Of a stretch of 64,000 nt of DNA, positions 60,901 through 64,000 are shown piece after piece; position 1 is the stretch's first letter, and the number at the start of each line of letters is the position of its first letter. The stretch covers positions 1-64,000 of the forward strand of contig VWZF01000356.1 in NCBI GenBank assembly GCA_013396755.1, given 5' to 3'. The position numbers were made by a program, and so were the translations under genes. The notes under the pieces were generated by a model that was not told the DNA's origin, made no database searches, and was given only the letters and a program-made list of their open reading frames with translations. This DNA is from Sclerurus mexicanus. Its lineage: Eukaryota; Chordata; Aves; Passeriformes; Furnariidae.

Positions 60901-63900
60901 TATCGGACAAAGGTCCATCACTGAGGAAAATGCCCAGGAGGTACTGGCTTTGGGAATCCAAGGGGGTTCCAAAATTTTAAAATTCTTCATTTATAAAAAA
61001 TCTTGTTTGATATAACTAGCTCTCAAAATATGGGCCTAATTTCTAATATCATCACACTTGTGTTTCGATGAGTTTGTGCCTGATTTAAGTAGATAAGAAG
61101 GCATGTGGGCCCTCAAAATCAGATTATCTGAGCTAAATAGGTATTTTGGATATCTAAACACTGACGCCAACTTTCTAACTAATTTCTTCTACCTACATGA
61201 TCAAATTAATGCACCCTCTTGTCTACATCAAATACGCGTTTATGTTGCCATCAATTTGAAAATTGTATCATGGTAAAATTACCTATAGGACTATATATTA
61301 GATCTCATTGCTTTTTAATCATGACTAATATTGTTCACTTTTTTATTAAAAAATAAACCGTTGATGTCTAACTTTGGATATGAGGAGCTTTGCCACTGCC
61401 TTGAAGCCTTTGACCTATGCAAAACCACACGTAAAAGAAAAGAACCCCGCAGTGACAGGAACCTGGGTCACTTTTCTTCTTCTCTAAGTACTCTATACCT
61501 AATAAAATATGTGACTCTCCATAAAGCAGGAACTCCAGAACAAGTCTCTTACTTCTGTGCCTTAGCAGACATCCAAAGGATCAAAAATCACCATGCAGCC
61601 TGAGCTTGGGGGAATTCAGCCCTTATTTCTCCTCCTTGCTTCCTCTCCAGCACTGGGAAGGGCCTGCAGCTAGGTGACACCACAAAGTGTCTCTCCTCCT
61701 CCCATCCTTACTCATGCAAGAAGAAAAGAAAACTTGAATGGACAGAAGCATGATCATGAGAATTATGTTCCCTCAGGAAAAGCTGTCATCTGCCCCCCTG
61801 CCTATGCTGGTTTGTTCTTCTGGAGGCAAAAAGAAAGGAGATGAACCACAGGAAAGGGTTCCTCTGGGCCATCTAAGAGCTGTCTGAGGTCCAAATCGAG
61901 AGTAAGTCACCTCAGTTCCTCAGAAAAACTTGGTGAAAGCTGGCAACACTGTGCATGGGGTTCCAGCAAAAACGTCCATATGAATAAGAGGTGCCTACTC
62001 CAGACTTTTGCCAAGGCTGACTAGGTCATATGCTATCAGTTTCTGTGTTCATGAGGACCAAATGTTGCTCTAAAAGTGGCAGAGGAATGAACAACATTTA
62101 AAATAAGCCAGTTTAAAGCCTGGGCTTTTGCTGAGCTTTTATAATCTGCCGTTTACTGAAAATATCTCTGTGTGTGAGATCTTTCCCCCTAAGAACATAT
62201 GTCCTTCCTGCTTGTTCAGACTCTGATCCTAATCTCAATTGTTTGATGTCATAATCTGTAGTATGGGAATGCAGAGAAATGCCTTCAAAAAAACCCCAGT
62301 GCTAATTGAGAGAAGGTGCCTTCTGGGGATTTTCTGTGTACAATAGTTTCAGGAATGATTGAAAGAAAGCATATTAATCAATTTTGCAGATGATTTGCAG
62401 TGGAAAAAGATCATAAACCACTTAAAGGCTGGGAATAATACAGAACACAGTTTTCATAAAACAAAGGAGGAATCTAACATCACTTGGAGCATACTGGACA
62501 TCCCAATCACTTCCCATAGCTATTCAGCAAACATTTTGAAAACCAGTATAGATGTGAGAATGAACTAAGGACAAAGAAAGAAATATACTCATGCCTTCGT
62601 CTTTGGAAGCACCAGGAAGAAACAGAGGTGTCTTCAGTATCTAATGTTATTCTTCTAAATTCCAGAAAAGACAATACAAAATTTGTGCTGCTATACTGTG
62701 TTGTTATTGTAGCAAACAGAATGAAACAATAGCAACCTTATATCCTGTTCAAACATATCGTGTCATTTTCGTTATACTGATAATTAACATCTGTATTGTG
62801 CCTTTTAATTTCGATGCCCACAGCAAGATTTACAGTTTTCATCAGAGAAGATGACTTTTTCTAAGGAATTGGAAACAATTTTTCCTTATATTCACTAGCA
62901 ATTCAAGCTACATATACAAATCTTTTTCAGAAACACAATTGCCACATGTATGTTGCAAAGATTAGTAATTTGAAGCTTTCAGCAAGTTACATCAAATATG
63001 CATTTGCATCAACATGCAAATGTTAAATACACTGGTTAATTTTTCTTGCAATCCATGAGTTGCTTTAGATTCTGCTAACAACATCTTGTCAGGATGTGTA
63101 GAGTTGGAAGAATCTAGGCTTGAGTAAGTGCAGCAACAGGACTGGTAAAATATGCTTTGAGAAAGCATCTCAGGCCTCCAGACAAATCCGAGTGTTTTCC
63201 CAATGCCTTTTATTTAGAAAATATGCAATCCTTAATATAACTTGTTTTTATGAGTTTCTAATATTTGTATACCATTATCTTACTTTTTTGCTGATAGTTC
63301 ACATTTCAGAAATTCATAAAGAATGGCCTCCATGATTGCTATGATTTGACTGTAGGAAACAGAAAATGTGCATTACATAATATGCTTTAGACAGGTCTTT
63401 TGATTAGTGGTCTATCATCACCTGAGGGGATAAACACAAGAATGAGACTAAATGGTCTCATCCTATTACGAGGTCCCTAGTCAAGGCATTTTACATTTTT
63501 GATTTGTAGAAAGGGAATATATTTGCCTCAAACAGATATTATATGGGAGTTAATTGGTAATATCTGTACATTGCTTTGAACATCTACAGAACAATATATG
63601 AATGGCAAGTGCTGTTTTCTCTTTCATTTGTTAGTCTATGTCTCACATACATTTTGTTTCTCGCTTCTCTAAACTCTCCTACAGTAGTTTTATATTTCTA
63701 ATACTGATAAATCCAAAGTTTGTTTCTTGCTCCAGTCTTATTGAACTTAGAAAAATTCTTCTCTGGGGCTTTTTCTTTTATGTTCCTTGTGTTATGCTGA
63801 CTGATCTGTGTTGATTTTGTATTTCACTGCTGAATTAAAAGTCAGGTGAAATTTTTGCCTTATCATACTTATTATCTTTTCTCCAGATTTCTTCTACTGT

Positions 63901-64000
63901 TTCTGAATCATTTATTCTTATTTCTTTTCTGACTGTTCATATAGAAGAGTTTTCTGAATATACTGTACACGGAATCATTTAAAAAAATCTAGTCAATTCT
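57983..64000. other. Intergenic stretch to the right edge, no gene recognised
   Basis: AT-rich unique sequence without CR1 signatures or exons that I can support. The notable motif is a pair of octamers near 63.0 kb. The right edge at 64000 is inside the same kind of sequence. Confidence 0.4.
63002..63021. promoter_or_regulatory. Inverted pair of POU octamer motifs
   Basis: ATTTGCAT at 63002-63009 and ATGCAAAT at 63014-63021 are both exact octamers, in opposite orientation and separated by 4 bases. They are preceded by ATATGCAT at 62996-63003, which overlaps the first. This is a plausible binding site for POU-domain (OCT) factors. Confidence 0.4.

Noticed and set aside
1..64000. tRNA, snoRNA, microRNA, CRISPR array or LTR retrovirus
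   Set aside because: No tRNA B-box with a foldable cloverleaf, no spaced identical repeats, no paired LTRs or retroviral protein motifs were seen by eye. Small RNAs without strong signatures could be missed.

Overview
This window looks like avian nuclear DNA. The interspersed repeats I can identify are almost all CR1 LINEs, with the typical 3' end built around ATTCTATG-like octamers and reverse-transcriptase remnants. They are sparse, at roughly 7-8% of the window. There are no Alu, L1 or bacterial-style gene features. No long open frame has a recognisable cellular protein in it. The longest are 130-190 codons and look like chance frames or CR1 debris.

The only protein-coding exon I can support is at the extreme left edge. 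Bases 51-113 on the minus strand form a 21-codon first coding exon. It ends in the peptide LLPFLRLLGQLK followed by a GT splice donor, which matches the start of HDDC2 (HD domain containing 2, a 5'-deoxynucleotidase). The rest of that gene lies off the left end. A CpG island promoter with GC boxes, an E2F-like site and a GGA-rich leader covers about 1-430. In other amniotes the 5' side of HDDC2 faces HEY2 across a long gene-poor interval on human 6q22.31. By inference, the remaining ~63.5 kb is the HDDC2-proximal part of that desert.

Layout: 1-430 HDDC2 promoter and exon 1; 885-1745 old CR1 with RT remnant; 2541-2715 degenerate TTTGTA repeat; about 3060-3370 enhancer-like block with a weak CTCF-like motif; 4010-4378 CR1 3' end; 8219 and 10483 short CR1 fragments; 14490-14690 homeodomain-motif-rich block; 19568-20950 the longest CR1; 23545-23800 an orphan CpG island with a possible splice donor; 28840-29060 block with a good CTCF-like motif; 33829-34156 a well-preserved CR1 3' end; 34720-35012, 42060-42440 and 42935-43140 more CR1; 36640-36800 and 37870-38010 enhancer-like blocks; 46083-47206 a CR1 holding an exact 250-bp duplication across a single N, almost certainly an assembly error; 47975-48300 an ancient CR1/L3-like remnant; 48300-64000 unique AT-rich sequence with microsatellites, a GC-rich patch near 54 kb and an octamer pair near 63.0 kb.

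I found no new gene system. The points most worth checking are the orphan CpG island, the upstream in-frame ATG of HDDC2, the CTCF-like motifs and the assembly duplication. All regulatory-block calls rest on motif content alone, because no alignment could be run.
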